Notes: generated by a model from the letters alone, not told the origin. DNA of 22,406 nucleotides from AC-32 sp035473395 (GCA_035473395.1 DATIOF010000195.1:1-22406); one strand, 5' to 3'. Counted from the first letter of the stretch, positions 1 through 6,766 are shown. Translations and numbers: made by a program.

Positions 1-955
1 GCGGCAGCTTCGCGAAGGTGCGCGGCTTGCCGCGCCACGGGCTCGGCGCGAGCGAGATCGGCGCGATCGTCCCTGCCGCGGTCCCGAGATAGCGCGCGAA
101 CCACGCGTTCCCGAGCGTCGTCACCTGCGCGATGTCGGGGCCGGGGAACGTCGACGGCGCGTGGCCGAAGTCGCCGATGTAGAGCCGCTTCGGGCCTTTC
201 AGCAACGCGTAGCCCGCTTTCGCCTGGGCGATGTCGAAGGCAAAGTCGCGGCGGCCCTGGAACATGAAGACCGGCGTCGTGACCGTCTTCAGCAGCTTGC
301 GGCTCGAGCGCAACGCGGTCCAGTCGCGCAGCGCGGGGAGGTTGCGGCTCGTCAGCGCGTCGTCACGGATCGCCGTCACGCTCGGATCGAGGCGGTCGGC
401 CGGCACCGAGCTGAGGAACTGGAAGATCGCGCCCGACTTGGCCAGGTTCTGCGGAGCGAGCGCGCTGTAGAGGTCGGTCCAGGTCTCGACCGTCTCGACC
501 GCCTTCCACGGCACGCCCTGCACCAGGGAACGGAGCACCGCGCCGCCGCCCAGCGAGATTCCCCAGGCGCCGATCCGGGTCTTGTCGATCTCGGGGCGCG
601 CGGCCAGCTGGTCGTAGACCTCGCGGGTGTCGGCGATCTCGCGCGGGCCGTCGATCGAGACGAGCCCGCCCGACTGGCCGTGACCGCGGGCATCGAAGGC
701 GAGCACCGCAAAGTTGTCGTCGAAGCCCTGGGCGATCGCGGCGAGGTCCTGGCGCTTCCCGCCGATCCCGTGGAAGAGCACGATCGCCGGATAGCCGGCC
801 GGCGGCGGGGCGTTGCTCGGCTCGTAGAGCGTCGCGGCGAGGTCGACGCCGTCGTCCATGTGCAGCGTCAGCTCCTGCGTGCTCGCGGACGCGCGCCCGG
901 ACGCGCAGAGCGCGACCAGCGAGGCAACAACGATGAGCAAGACCCGCCGACCCAA
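1..955 (-). CDS. Exported alpha/beta hydrolase (CocE/S15-like), C-terminus cut by window edge
   Basis: The reverse strand stays open from about 955 to the left edge, so the 3' end is missing. The protein begins with a hydrophobic signal-like stretch (RRVLLIVVASLVALCASG) and then an alpha/beta-hydrolase core. FHGIGG fits the oxyanion-hole strand, DARGHGQSGG is typical of the fold, GISLGG is the nucleophile elbow (GxSxG), and GRRDFAFD and GDFGHAP fit the acid and histidine of the triad. These traits match the dienelactone hydrolase/X-Pro dipeptidyl peptidase (CocE/NonD) group; the substrate cannot be read from sequence. The start is uncertain: TTG at 955 keeps a positively charged n-region, TTG at 940 is an alternative, and there is no clear ribosome site. 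It is divergent from the small membrane protein at 1046. Confidence 0.8.
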   Translation of the reverse strand, partial: MGRRVLLIVVASLVALCASGRASASTQELTLHMDDGVDLAATLYEPSNAPPPAGYPAIVLFHGIGGKRQDLAAIAQGFDDNFAVLAFDARGHGQSGGLVSIDGPREIADTREVYDQLAARPEIDKTRIGAWGISLGGGAVLRSLVQGVPWKAVETVETWTDLYSALAPQNLAKSGAIFQFLSSVPADRLDPSVTAIRDDALTSRNLPALRDWTALRSSRKLLKTVTTPVFMFQGRRDFAFDIAQAKAGYALLKGPKRLYIGDFGHAPSTFPGPDIAQVTTLGNAWFARYLGTAAGTIAPISLAPSPWRGKPRTFAKLP

Positions 956-989
956 AGCGGACGTCAGCGTACCGGTCGATCGAGCGCAC

Positions 990-1018
990 TTGGCCGAAGC
1001 GCCGGGACGGGAGATACT
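990..1018 (+). promoter_or_regulatory. Candidate sigma-70-type promoter for the 1046 gene
   Basis: TTGGCC at 990-995 and GATACT at 1013-1018 are separated by 17 bases, the ideal spacing for a housekeeping promoter. A start near 1025 would leave a leader of about 20 nt containing the purine-rich ribosome site at 1032-1040. Seen by eye only; the -10 departs from consensus at its first base. Confidence 0.4.
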
Positions 1019-1045
1019 GGCGCGTCCCGACCAGGAAGAGGTGCC

Positions 1046-1453
1046 ATGAGCGACCCGCTGGACTTCGAATCGAGAGACACGCCGTTTCCCGTCGCCCTAG
1101 CGGGGATGATCGGCATCGGCAAGGCGCTCTTCGAGGGGTTCTACGGCGTGTTGGGGATCGCCGTCGCGAGCTCGGTGGACGACTCGTTCGGAGTGGGAGC
1201 CCTCGTCTTCGGGATCGTGTTCCTGATCGCGTCGATCCTGCTGCTGCGAGGAAGCCGGTTCGGCTACTACGTGACGGTCGCGCTCTCCGTGATCGGGCTG
1301 GTAGGCGCGGTCGTCTACATGTTCAGCTCGAGTGGGACCGTCTTCGGCGGAGCATTGCTGATCGCTCTTACGAACGCACTCGTCCTCTGGCTGCTGGTCG
1401 GCAGGGACAGCTCGCGCGAGTTCTTCGGACTGGGCGCCCGCGCCAGGGGGTAA
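1046..1453 (+). CDS. Small four-helix membrane protein, function unknown
   Basis: I do not recognise a characterised family. The 135-residue product has a short polar N-terminus (MSDPLDFESRDTPFP) and four hydrophobic segments at roughly residues 14-40, 49-67, 72-92 and 98-118, with a short basic tail (GLGARARG). The ATG at 1046 is preceded by a purine-rich AGGAAGAGG ribosome site at 1032-1040. The open frame runs much further upstream, but that part is antisense to the hydrolase and reads as arginine-rich nonsense, so the short form is preferred. It lies 19 nt before murI, whose promoter-like box is in the gap, so co-transcription is not needed. Confidence 0.7.
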   Translation: MSDPLDFESRDTPFPVALAGMIGIGKALFEGFYGVLGIAVASSVDDSFGVGALVFGIVFLIASILLLRGSRFGYYVTVALSVIGLVGAVVYMFSSSGTVFGGALLIALTNALVLWLLVGRDSSREFFGLGARARG

Positions 1454-1460
1454 GCCCTCC

Positions 1461-1466
1461 TAGAAT
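1461..1466 (+). promoter_or_regulatory. TAGAAT -10 box for a probably leaderless murI transcript
   Basis: TAGAAT lies six bases before the GTG start at 1473, so transcription would begin at or next to the start codon. There is no Shine-Dalgarno-like sequence in the gap. The same arrangement recurs at 5127, 6752, 8021 and 21438, which raises confidence that it is real. Confidence 0.5.
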
Positions 1467-1472
1467 CGCCGC

Positions 1473-2288
1473 GTGGACCCAAGGCCGATCGGCGTGTTCG
1501 ACTCGGGCGTGGGCGGGCTAACCGTCCTGCACGAGTGCCTGGTGACGATGCCGCACGAAGACTTCGTCTACCTCGGCGACCACGCGCGGCTGCCATACGG
1601 GCCGCGGCCGCTCGAGGAGATCCGCGGCTTCGCGCGCGAGATCGCCGGTTACCTCGCCGCGCAGGACGTGAAGCTCGTGCTCGTCGCCTGCAACTCGGCC
1701 ACGGGTGCCGCGCTGCCGCAGCTGCAGGAAGAGCTCGAGGTGCCGGTCGTCGGCGTGATCACGCCCGAGGCCCACGCGGCCGTGCAGGGGACGCGCAACC
1801 GGCGGATCGGCCTCCTCGCCACGCAGGCGACGGTCGACGCCGGCCGTTACTCGGAGCTCGTGCACGCGCTCGACGCCGGGGCCGAGCTCGTCCCGGTCGC
1901 GTGCCCGCGGCTGGTGCCGCTGATCGAGAGCGACGACCCGTTCTCCGCCGAGACGACCGAGGCGGTGCGCGAGTACGCGGCGCCGCTGAAGGAGGCGGGC
2001 GTCGACACGGTCATCCTCGGCTGCACGCACTACCCGTTGATCCGGCCAATCTTCCAGCGCATCTTCGGCCGCGGGGTGACGCTCGTCTTCTCGGCCGAGG
2101 AGACGGCGCGCGAGGTCGCCGAGACGCTTGCGCGCAAGGGGATCGAGAACGACGAGTCGCGCGAGGGCTCGTACCGCTTCCTCACCACCGGCGACCCCGC
2201 CGTGTTCCGGGCGCTCGGCGAGCGCTTCCTGCAGCTGCCCCTCGGCGAGGTCGAGCACGTCGACGTCGCCGATCTGGTCGTCGCATGA
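1473..2288 (+). CDS. murI: Glutamate racemase
   Basis: Interconverts L- and D-glutamate in the cytoplasm, supplying D-Glu for peptidoglycan. The 271-residue length is normal. GVFDSGVGGLTV at residues 7-18 contains the catalytic-region Asp10 and Ser11. VACNSATGAAL holds catalytic Cys73, and ILGCTHYPL holds the second catalytic Cys184. GTG at 1473 is chosen because it puts the conserved N-terminal motif at its usual distance and sits behind a -10-like box. The stop overlaps the next start (ATGA at 2285-2288), so murI and rph are probably translationally coupled. The murI-rph-rdgB grouping is common in actinobacteria. Confidence 0.96.
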   Translation: MDPRPIGVFDSGVGGLTVLHECLVTMPHEDFVYLGDHARLPYGPRPLEEIRGFAREIAGYLAAQDVKLVLVACNSATGAALPQLQEELEVPVVGVITPEAHAAVQGTRNRRIGLLATQATVDAGRYSELVHALDAGAELVPVACPRLVPLIESDDPFSAETTEAVREYAAPLKEAGVDTVILGCTHYPLIRPIFQRIFGRGVTLVFSAEETAREVAETLARKGIENDESREGSYRFLTTGDPAVFRALGERFLQLPLGEVEHVDVADLVVA

Positions 2289-2989
2289 GAGAGGGCCGAC
2301 GCTCGGATGAGCTGCGTCCGGTCGAGATCGTCGTCGACTACCTCGAGCAGCCGATGGGGTCGGTGCTCTATTCGCAGGGGAAGACGAAGGTGCTCTGCAC
2401 GGCGTCGCTCGACGAGGGCGTGCCGCGCTGGATGCGCGACCAGGGCCGCGGCTGGCTGACGGCCGAGTACTCGCTGCTGCCGGCTTCGACCGGCGAGAGG
2501 ACGCAGCGTGAGGCGAGCGCCGGCAAGCAGAAGGGCCGCACGGTCGAGATCCAGCGGCTGATCGGCCGCGCCTTGCGCTCGGTGCTCGACTTCGAGGCGC
2601 TCGGCGAGCGGACGCTCTGGGTCGACTGCGACGTGCTGCAGGCCGACGGCGGCACGCGCTGCGCGTCGATCTCCGGCGCGTGGGTCGCGGCCGCGCGGGC
2701 GCTGGGGAAGGCGGGGCTCTCGCGGGCGCTGCCGGAGTCGGTCGCGGCCGTCTCGCTGGGGATCGTCGGCGGCGAGCTGCTGCTCGACCTGGACTACGTC
2801 GAAGACTCGGGCGCGGAGGTTGACCTGAACCTCGTCATGACCGGCGACGAGCGGCTGGTCGAGGTGCAGGCGACCGCCGAGCGGGCCACCTTCGACCGCG
2901 AGCAGCTCGACGAGCTGCTGGATCTCGGCGCTGCGGGGATCGCGACGATTCGCGCGGCCCAGGAGGCGGCGCTCGATGCTCCTGCTTGA
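2285..2989 (+). CDS. rph: Ribonuclease PH
   Basis: Phosphorolytic 3'-5' exoribonuclease that trims tRNA 3' ends; it normally works as a hexamer. The 234-residue protein shows LRPVEI near the N-terminus, EYSLLPASTGERTQRE, the phosphate-binding block RTVEIQRLIGRALRSVLD, and QADGGTRCASISGAW, all RNase PH signatures. The ATG overlaps the murI stop by four bases. The 3' end overlaps the following MgtC-like gene by 14 bases, so four genes from murI to rdgB read as one compact operon. Full length with no missing key motif. Confidence 0.96.
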   Translation: MREGRRSDELRPVEIVVDYLEQPMGSVLYSQGKTKVLCTASLDEGVPRWMRDQGRGWLTAEYSLLPASTGERTQREASAGKQKGRTVEIQRLIGRALRSVLDFEALGERTLWVDCDVLQADGGTRCASISGAWVAAARALGKAGLSRALPESVAAVSLGIVGGELLLDLDYVEDSGAEVDLNLVMTGDERLVEVQATAERATFDREQLDELLDLGAAGIATIRAAQEAALDAPA

Positions 2990-3665
2990 CATCCCGTCGC
3001 TGACGTGGGGGCAGGAGATCTTGCGCGTAGCCGTGGCGGCGGGGCTCGGCGGCGCGGTCGGGCTGGAACGGGAGCTGCGCGACCGCGAGGCCGGCTTCCG
3101 GACGCATCTGCTCGTCTCGGTCGGCTCCTGCCTCTTCACCCTCGTCTCGGCGTACGGCTTCGCCGAGTTCGTGTCGCGCGGCAGCTCGATCGATCCGACC
3201 CGGATCGCCGCGCAGATCGTGACGGGGGTCGGCTTCCTTGGCGCGGGCGCGATCATCCGGCAGGGCTTCTCGGTACGGGGGCTGACGACGGCCGCGACGC
3301 TCTGGGTGGTGGCGGCGATCGGGATGGCCTCCGGCGCGGGGTACTACTCGGCAGCGGTGATCACGACCGCGCTCGTCCTCTTCTCGCTCTGGCCGCTGCG
3401 GATCGTCGCGTTCAAGGTCATGACGCGCTACCGGCCCGCGACCGACCGTCTGCTCGTGCAGCTGTCGACAGGGGAGAGCCCCGCGCCCGTGATCGAGAAG
3501 CTGGAGTCGCTTGGCGGCCGGCTGCAGTCGCTCGAGGTCGGGCAAGAGGCCGACCGGCGGACGGCGCTGATGGACGTGACGCTCCCGCCGAGGGCGGACG
3601 CGCCGTCGATCGTCACGCAGCTCTCGGAGCTCGAGCACGTGTTGGAGGTCCGCTGGAGCGACTGA
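2976..3665 (+). CDS. MgtC/SapB-family membrane protein
   Basis: The 229-residue protein has an N-terminal membrane half with the family hallmarks GGAVGLERELRDREAGFRTH and GVGFLGAGAIIRQG, then further helices to about residue 150. A soluble C-terminal part of about 80 residues (from RYRPATDRLLVQL) looks like the ACT-like domain of this family. MgtC proteins are linked to Mg2+ limitation and to inhibition of the F-type ATPase in pathogens, but in most bacteria their role is unknown, and here too it cannot be assigned. ATG at 2976 lies inside the end of rph, and the TGA at 3663-3665 overlaps the apparent rdgB start. Its place between rph and rdgB is unusual for this otherwise nucleotide-related cluster. 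Confidence 0.88.
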   Translation: MLLLDIPSLTWGQEILRVAVAAGLGGAVGLERELRDREAGFRTHLLVSVGSCLFTLVSAYGFAEFVSRGSSIDPTRIAAQIVTGVGFLGAGAIIRQGFSVRGLTTAATLWVVAAIGMASGAGYYSAAVITTALVLFSLWPLRIVAFKVMTRYRPATDRLLVQLSTGESPAPVIEKLESLGGRLQSLEVGQEADRRTALMDVTLPPRADAPSIVTQLSELEHVLEVRWSD

Positions 3666-4255
3666 CGGTTCGCCTCTGCTCCCAGAACGCGAACAAGCTG
3701 CGGGAGCTCTCGGCGCTGCTGCCCGGCTGGGAGCTCGAGCTGCTCGAGGCGGACGGCTATCCGGAGGAGGGCAGCGACAGCTACTACGAGAACGCCCGCG
3801 GCAAGGCGGTCTACGGGCGTGAGGTCGGGCCCGCGGACGCCTGGATGCTCGGCGAGGACTCGGGGCTCGAGGTCGCGGCGCTCGGCGGCGCGCCGGGCGT
3901 GCGCTCGGCCCGGTACGGCGCCGAGGGCGTCGAGGCGATCGGGCGGCTGCTGCGCGAGCTCGAGGGCGTCGAGGACCGGCGTGCCCGCTACGTCAGTGAG
4001 CTCGTGCTCATCGGGCCGGGCGGGGAGGAGCTGCGTGGCTCCGGCGTACTCGAGGGCCGGATCGCCAGGGAGCCGCGCGGGTCGGAGGGATTCGGCTACG
4101 ACCCCGTCTTCGTCCCGGGCGGCGAGAGCGAGACGGTGGCCGAGCTCGGCAACGACTGGAAGCGCCGGAACTCCCACCGCGCCCGCGCCGCCGAGAGCCT
4201 CCGGGGACAGACACAGGGACAGACACAGGGACAGTCACAGGGACAGTCACAGTGA
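3662..4255 (+). CDS. rdgB: RdgB/HAM1-family XTP/dITP pyrophosphatase with repeat-encoded tail and apparent CTG start
   Basis: House-cleaning enzyme that hydrolyses XTP, dITP and ITP to monophosphates. Family motifs are clear: SQNANKLREL at the N-terminus (the SxNxxK phosphate-binding loop), GEDSGLEVAALGGAPGVRSARY, GFGYDPVF and NSHRARA. No ATG, GTG or TTG is in frame upstream within reach of the N-terminal strand. The next downstream start would delete the nucleotide loop. CTG at 3662, overlapping the mgtC-like TGA, is therefore the best start, with GGAGGT at 3644-3649 twelve bases before it; CTG at 3653 is an alternative. The last 16 or so residues (GQTQGQTQGQSQGQSQ) come from a 12-bp tandem repeat and are not part of the usual fold. 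Confidence 0.9.
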   Translation: MTVRLCSQNANKLRELSALLPGWELELLEADGYPEEGSDSYYENARGKAVYGREVGPADAWMLGEDSGLEVAALGGAPGVRSARYGAEGVEAIGRLLRELEGVEDRRARYVSELVLIGPGGEELRGSGVLEGRIAREPRGSEGFGYDPVFVPGGESETVAELGNDWKRRNSHRARAAESLRGQTQGQTQGQSQGQSQ

Positions 4256-4263
4256 CAGTCACT
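4204..4263. repeat. 12-bp tandem repeat, four units plus one degenerate unit
   Basis: GGGACAGACACA occurs at 4204-4215 and 4216-4227. GGGACAGTCACA follows at 4228-4239 and 4240-4251, then the degenerate GTGACAGTCACT at 4252-4263. The unit is a multiple of three, so it adds four residues (G-Q-T/S-Q) per copy to the RdgB tail without a frameshift. The rdgB stop codon (4253-4255) lies in the last unit. That unit also forms a small palindrome, GTGAC-A-GTCAC (4252-4262), between two convergent genes. Confidence 0.9.
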
Positions 4264-4274
4264 GCTCGGGCGTT

Positions 4275-5105
4275 TTAGGCCAGCCCGGCGGCTTCTTGCT
4301 CGTCGGCGCTCGGCGGGCGGTGCTTCTGCGCGTAGCGCCAGTTCACCTCGGCGCCGAAGACGATCACGTTCGCCATCACGTACAGCCAGACGAGCAACAG
4401 GGCCGGCCCGCCGAGAGCCTTCAGCGCCACCACGTTGCCCGAGTAGCGCACGTAGAGCGGCAGCACCTGGAAGCTCGCCTCGAGCAGCACCGCCGCCACG
4501 ATCGCGCCGGGGAGCACGTCCCTGAACGAGTGCTCGACGTTCGTCAGCAGGTAGTAGATCGCTAACAGGAAGACGAAGACCGAGATCGTCGAGACGGCCA
4601 CCGACAGCCCGTACGCCACGTACGAGTTGCCGGCAACCGACGCCGCGTAGCGCTTGAGCAGATCGAAGCCGAACGAGCCGGCCAGGAGCCCGAAGAAGAG
4701 CGTCACCAGCGAGATCAGCATCAGCCCGACCGCGAGCAGCTTGCCGCGCAGGAAGGACCGGTTCGGCTGCCCGTAGACGATGTTGAACGCGGACTCGAGC
4801 ACGCTGAAGAGCGAGAGCGACGTCCAGAGCAGCCCAGCCGCTCCGAGGATCCCGAGCACGGTCGCGTGATTCTGGATCGCGCGCACCGCGTGGACGATGC
4901 TGGAGATCGAGCTGCCCGGGAAGGCGCGCTTCAGCTCCGTCACCAGGTAGCTCGACTCGTCGGGCCTGCCGGCGAGGGAGAGCAGCGAGATCGTCAGGAA
5001 GAGGAGGGGCACGAACGAGAGCAGCGCGAAGTACGCGATCATCGCCGCGAGGTGGGGGCCGCGGTCTGCGTAGAACTTGGCGAGCGGCTTGGGCAGCGAC
5101 GGCAT
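4275..5105 (-). CDS. YihY/BrkB-family inner membrane protein
   Basis: The product of about 276 residues has six hydrophobic segments and the family features: the early FYADRGPHLAAMIAYFALLSFVPLL, LWTSLSLFSVLESAFNIVYG in the middle, and the conserved late region LPLYVRYSGNVVALKALGGP followed by GAEVNWRYA. The family was once called RNase BN by mistake and has no agreed biochemical role. ATG at 5105 is preferred; a TTG at 5135 would add ten residues but run into the promoter region of the divergent gene. The 3' end faces the rdgB repeat across only about 20 bases. The C-terminus is hydrophilic (KHRPPSADEQEAAGLA). Confidence 0.85.
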   Translation of the reverse strand: MPSLPKPLAKFYADRGPHLAAMIAYFALLSFVPLLFLTISLLSLAGRPDESSYLVTELKRAFPGSSISSIVHAVRAIQNHATVLGILGAAGLLWTSLSLFSVLESAFNIVYGQPNRSFLRGKLLAVGLMLISLVTLFFGLLAGSFGFDLLKRYAASVAGNSYVAYGLSVAVSTISVFVFLLAIYYLLTNVEHSFRDVLPGAIVAAVLLEASFQVLPLYVRYSGNVVALKALGGPALLLVWLYVMANVIVFGAEVNWRYAQKHRPPSADEQEAAGLA

Positions 5106-5126
5106 CAGCCCGGAGTATGTGTCTGT

Positions 5127-5132
5127 TAGCGT
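5127..5132 (+). promoter_or_regulatory. TAGCGT -10-like box, leaderless arrangement
   Basis: TAGCGT ends seven bases before the GTG start at 5140, and the gap holds no ribosome site. It lies in the short space between divergent genes. Identification is by pattern only. Confidence 0.4.
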
Positions 5133-5139
5133 CAACCGC

Positions 5140-5556
5140 GTGCCGCCGGCCGCCGATGCGCTCGCTCACCTGACCGAGATCTCGACCCAGGTCGAGGCTG
5201 CCGTCGTGCTCGACCGGGAGGGCGCCGTACAGGCCGCGACGGTCGACGACGAGCGCGCCGCCCGCATCGCGCGCGCCGCCCTCGAGCTCTTCCGCCAGGC
5301 CGATGCGCAGCGCGACCAGGACCTCGTCCAGCTCGACGCGACGCTCGGCGACGGCAGCGTCTTCGTCGTCCGCGACGAGGAGCGCCTGATCGCAGCGACC
5401 ACCGGCGCCGGGCCGACGGCCGGGCTCGTCTTCTACGACCTGAAGAGCGCGCTCCGCAGCCTCGCCGCACCCAAGCCCAAGCCGAAGCCGCGCACCAGGC
5501 GCGCGCCGGCCAAGCCCGCGTCCACCTCACGGAAGAAGACCGATGAGAGCACGTAA
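5140..5556 (+). CDS. Roadblock/LC7-like protein with Lys/Pro-rich tail
   Basis: The 138-residue product has a single domain of about 100 residues resembling the roadblock/LC7 fold: an N-terminal helix (ALAHLTEISTQV), a strand pair AAVVLDREGAVQAA, a central helix (ARIARAALELFRQA), the strand GSVFVVRDEERLIAATT, and a last helix with GLVFYDLKSAL. Bacterial roadblock proteins usually act as regulators of small GTPases such as MglA, but no GTPase is encoded nearby. Residues from about 107 on are a disordered basic tail (PKPKPKPRTRRAPAK...). GTG at 5140 is chosen over the upstream ATG at 5077, which lies inside the divergent gene. The 3' end overlaps the next ORF by 14 bases. The family call is by eye. 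Confidence 0.65.
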   Translation: MPPAADALAHLTEISTQVEAAVVLDREGAVQAATVDDERAARIARAALELFRQADAQRDQDLVQLDATLGDGSVFVVRDEERLIAATTGAGPTAGLVFYDLKSALRSLAAPKPKPKPRTRRAPAKPASTSRKKTDEST

Positions 5557-5749
5557 GGCTCTGGCCGTCGGCGCGGCGATCGGCTCCGCGGTGGGCGCCG
5601 TCATGCTGCGCCGGCGTTCCGGCCGCAGCCGCGACCGGGTCGAGCTCTACTTCGACGACGGCTCGCTCGTGACCTTCGCGCAGGGCTCGCCCGAGGCCGT
5701 GCCCCTTCTGCTTCACGCGCGCGAGCTGCTCGCGGCGGCCCGCGGCTAG
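5543..5749 (+). CDS. Small single-helix membrane protein, unknown function
   Basis: A 68-residue protein that I cannot name. Residues 6-22 (ALAVGAAIGSAVGAVML) are a glycine- and alanine-rich hydrophobic helix, followed by a basic stop-transfer patch (RRRSGRSRDR). A short folded-looking segment follows (VELYFDDGSLVTFAQGS), then a helix (AVPLLLHARELLAAA). It overlaps the roadblock-like gene by 14 bases, and its TAG shares one base with the pyrE GTG (TAGTG at 5747-5751). The three are almost certainly one transcript. The overlap at both ends and the sensible hydropathy support a real gene. Confidence 0.7.
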   Translation: MRARKALAVGAAIGSAVGAVMLRRRSGRSRDRVELYFDDGSLVTFAQGSPEAVPLLLHARELLAAARG

Positions 5750-6306
5750 TGGACCGGGCAGAGCTCGGCGCGGCGCTGCGCGACCACGCCTATCTCGAGG
5801 GCGACTTCGTGCTCCGCTCGGGACGGCGCTCGCAGTACTACCTCGACAAGTACCGCTTCGAGACCGTGCCCGAGCTGCTCGGCCCGCTGGGCGAGCTGAT
5901 TGCCGACACGGTGAGCGAGCACGAACCGGACGCCGTACGCCTCGCGGGCCCCGAGCTTGGCGCGGTCGCGCTTGCGGCGGCGGCCTCACTCGCCTCGGGC
6001 CTGCCCTTCCTGATCGTGCGCAAGGAGGCGAAGGAGTACGGCACCGCCAACCGGCTCGAGGGGTTCTTCGAGCCGGGCGAACGCGTCTGCCTGGTGGAGG
6101 ACGTCGTCACCTCCGCCGGCGCCGCGATCGAGGCCGTCGAGGCCCTGCGCGAGGCCGGCCTCGAGGTCGGAACGGCGGTCTGCGTGGTCGACCGTGAGGA
6201 GGGTGGAGCGGACGCTCTCGCCCGCGCCGGAGTCCGTTTGCGTGCGCTGTTCCGGCCGACCGAGTTGCTAGAACTGTCCAAAAGCGCCGCAAAACCGCAT
6301 GGTTGA
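5749..6306 (+). CDS. pyrE: Orotate phosphoribosyltransferase
   Basis: Fifth step of de novo UMP synthesis: orotate plus PRPP gives OMP. The 185-residue length is typical of short bacterial OPRTases. The PRPP-binding loop ERVCLVEDVVTSAGAA at residues 111-126 carries the acidic pair Glu117-Asp118. SGRRSQYYLDKYRFE near the N-terminus and FLIVRKEAKEYGT (the mobile loop region) are further signatures. The GTG start overlaps the preceding TAG by one base. The next pathway enzyme, PyrF, is encoded about 460 bases downstream beyond HU, so the last two UMP steps are near neighbours though not directly adjacent. Confidence 0.94.
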   Translation: MDRAELGAALRDHAYLEGDFVLRSGRRSQYYLDKYRFETVPELLGPLGELIADTVSEHEPDAVRLAGPELGAVALAAAASLASGLPFLIVRKEAKEYGTANRLEGFFEPGERVCLVEDVVTSAGAAIEAVEALREAGLEVGTAVCVVDREEGGADALARAGVRLRALFRPTELLELSKSAAKPHG

Positions 6307-6331
6307 GCCGAAAGCTGAACCCTGCTAGGGT
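6303..6331 (+). promoter_or_regulatory. Promoter for the HU gene
   Basis: TTGAGC at 6303-6308 and TAGGGT at 6326-6331 are 17 bases apart. The -35 overlaps the pyrE stop. Initiation near 6338 would give a leader of about 40 nt with a strong GGAGGAGAGGAG ribosome site at 6361-6372 before the GTG at 6378. Confidence 0.55.
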
Positions 6332-6377
6332 CTTGCGCCGTGATCCCAACCCGGCAACCGGGAGGAGAGGAGCGACT

Positions 6378-6680
6378 GTGACGAAACAAGAGTTCGTCGA
6401 CAAGGTGGCCCAGAAGGCAAACCTGTCGAGGCGCGACGCGGCCGAGGCAGTGGATGCGGTGCTCGATTCGATCACCGACACGCTGAAGAGCGGCGGCGAG
6501 GTCAACTTCACCGGCTTCGGGAAGTTCTCGACGCAGTTCCGCAAGGAGCGCCAGGGCGTCAACCCTCGCAACCCCACCGAGAAGGTGACGATCCCTGCAG
6601 CGACCGTCCCGAAGTTCTCCGCAGGTAGCTCGCTGAAGACCGCGGTCAAGACCGGCGGCGGCGGTGGCGGCGGGTTCTAG
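6378..6680 (+). CDS. hup: HU-family nucleoid protein with poly-glycine tail
   Basis: A 100-residue DNA-bending histone-like protein that would act on the nucleoid as a dimer. MTKQEFVDKVAQKANLSRRDA, GEVNFTGFGKFS and the DNA-binding arm with NPRNPTEKVTIPA are classic HU/IHF features. The sequence ends with KTAVKT followed by seven glycines and Phe, a short tail after the usual fold. This is unlike the long Lys/Ala-rich tails of mycobacterial HupB. GTG at 6378 follows a strong ribosome site. The gene has its own promoter upstream and a hairpin terminator directly after it, so it is probably transcribed alone at high level. Confidence 0.93.
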   Translation: MTKQEFVDKVAQKANLSRRDAAEAVDAVLDSITDTLKSGGEVNFTGFGKFSTQFRKERQGVNPRNPTEKVTIPAATVPKFSAGSSLKTAVKTGGGGGGGF

Positions 6681-6701
6681 CCCGGGCTTCCGAAGGTTTG
6701 C

Positions 6702-6734
6702 GTGAGGGCCGCGAAAGCGGCCCTCACTCGTTTC
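6702..6734 (+). terminator. Intrinsic terminator after the HU gene
   Basis: A perfect 11-bp inverted repeat: GTGAGGGCCGC at 6702-6712 and GCGGCCCTCAC at 6717-6727, closed by a GAAA tetraloop and followed by TCGTTTC. This is a very stable GNRA-capped hairpin. The U-tract is broken, as is common in high-GC actinobacteria. Confidence 0.8.
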
Positions 6735-6751
6735 CCGGCCGAGGCTCGCGC

Positions 6752-6757
6752 TAGCCT
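6752..6757 (+). promoter_or_regulatory. TAGCCT -10-like box before pyrF
   Basis: TAGCCT ends nine bases before the GTG at 6767 and just after the HU terminator, so pyrF needs a promoter here. The TGGTGGGGG around the start gives no Shine-Dalgarno at proper distance, which fits a near-leaderless mRNA. Confidence 0.4.
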
Positions 6758-6766
6758 CTGAGCCTG

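Noticed and set aside
161..1045. Upstream extension of the small membrane protein frame
   Set aside because: The sequence is antisense to the hydrolase and has the composition of a shadow frame; a good ribosome site precedes ATG 1046.
4204..4263. CRISPR-like array
   Set aside because: Units of 12 bp with no spacers; it is a simple tandem repeat.
5103..5135. TTG start at 5135 for the BrkB protein and a TTGACG -35 on the reverse strand
   Set aside because: No -10 at suitable distance follows TTGACG, and the ten extra residues are not typical of the family; ATG 5105 is simpler.
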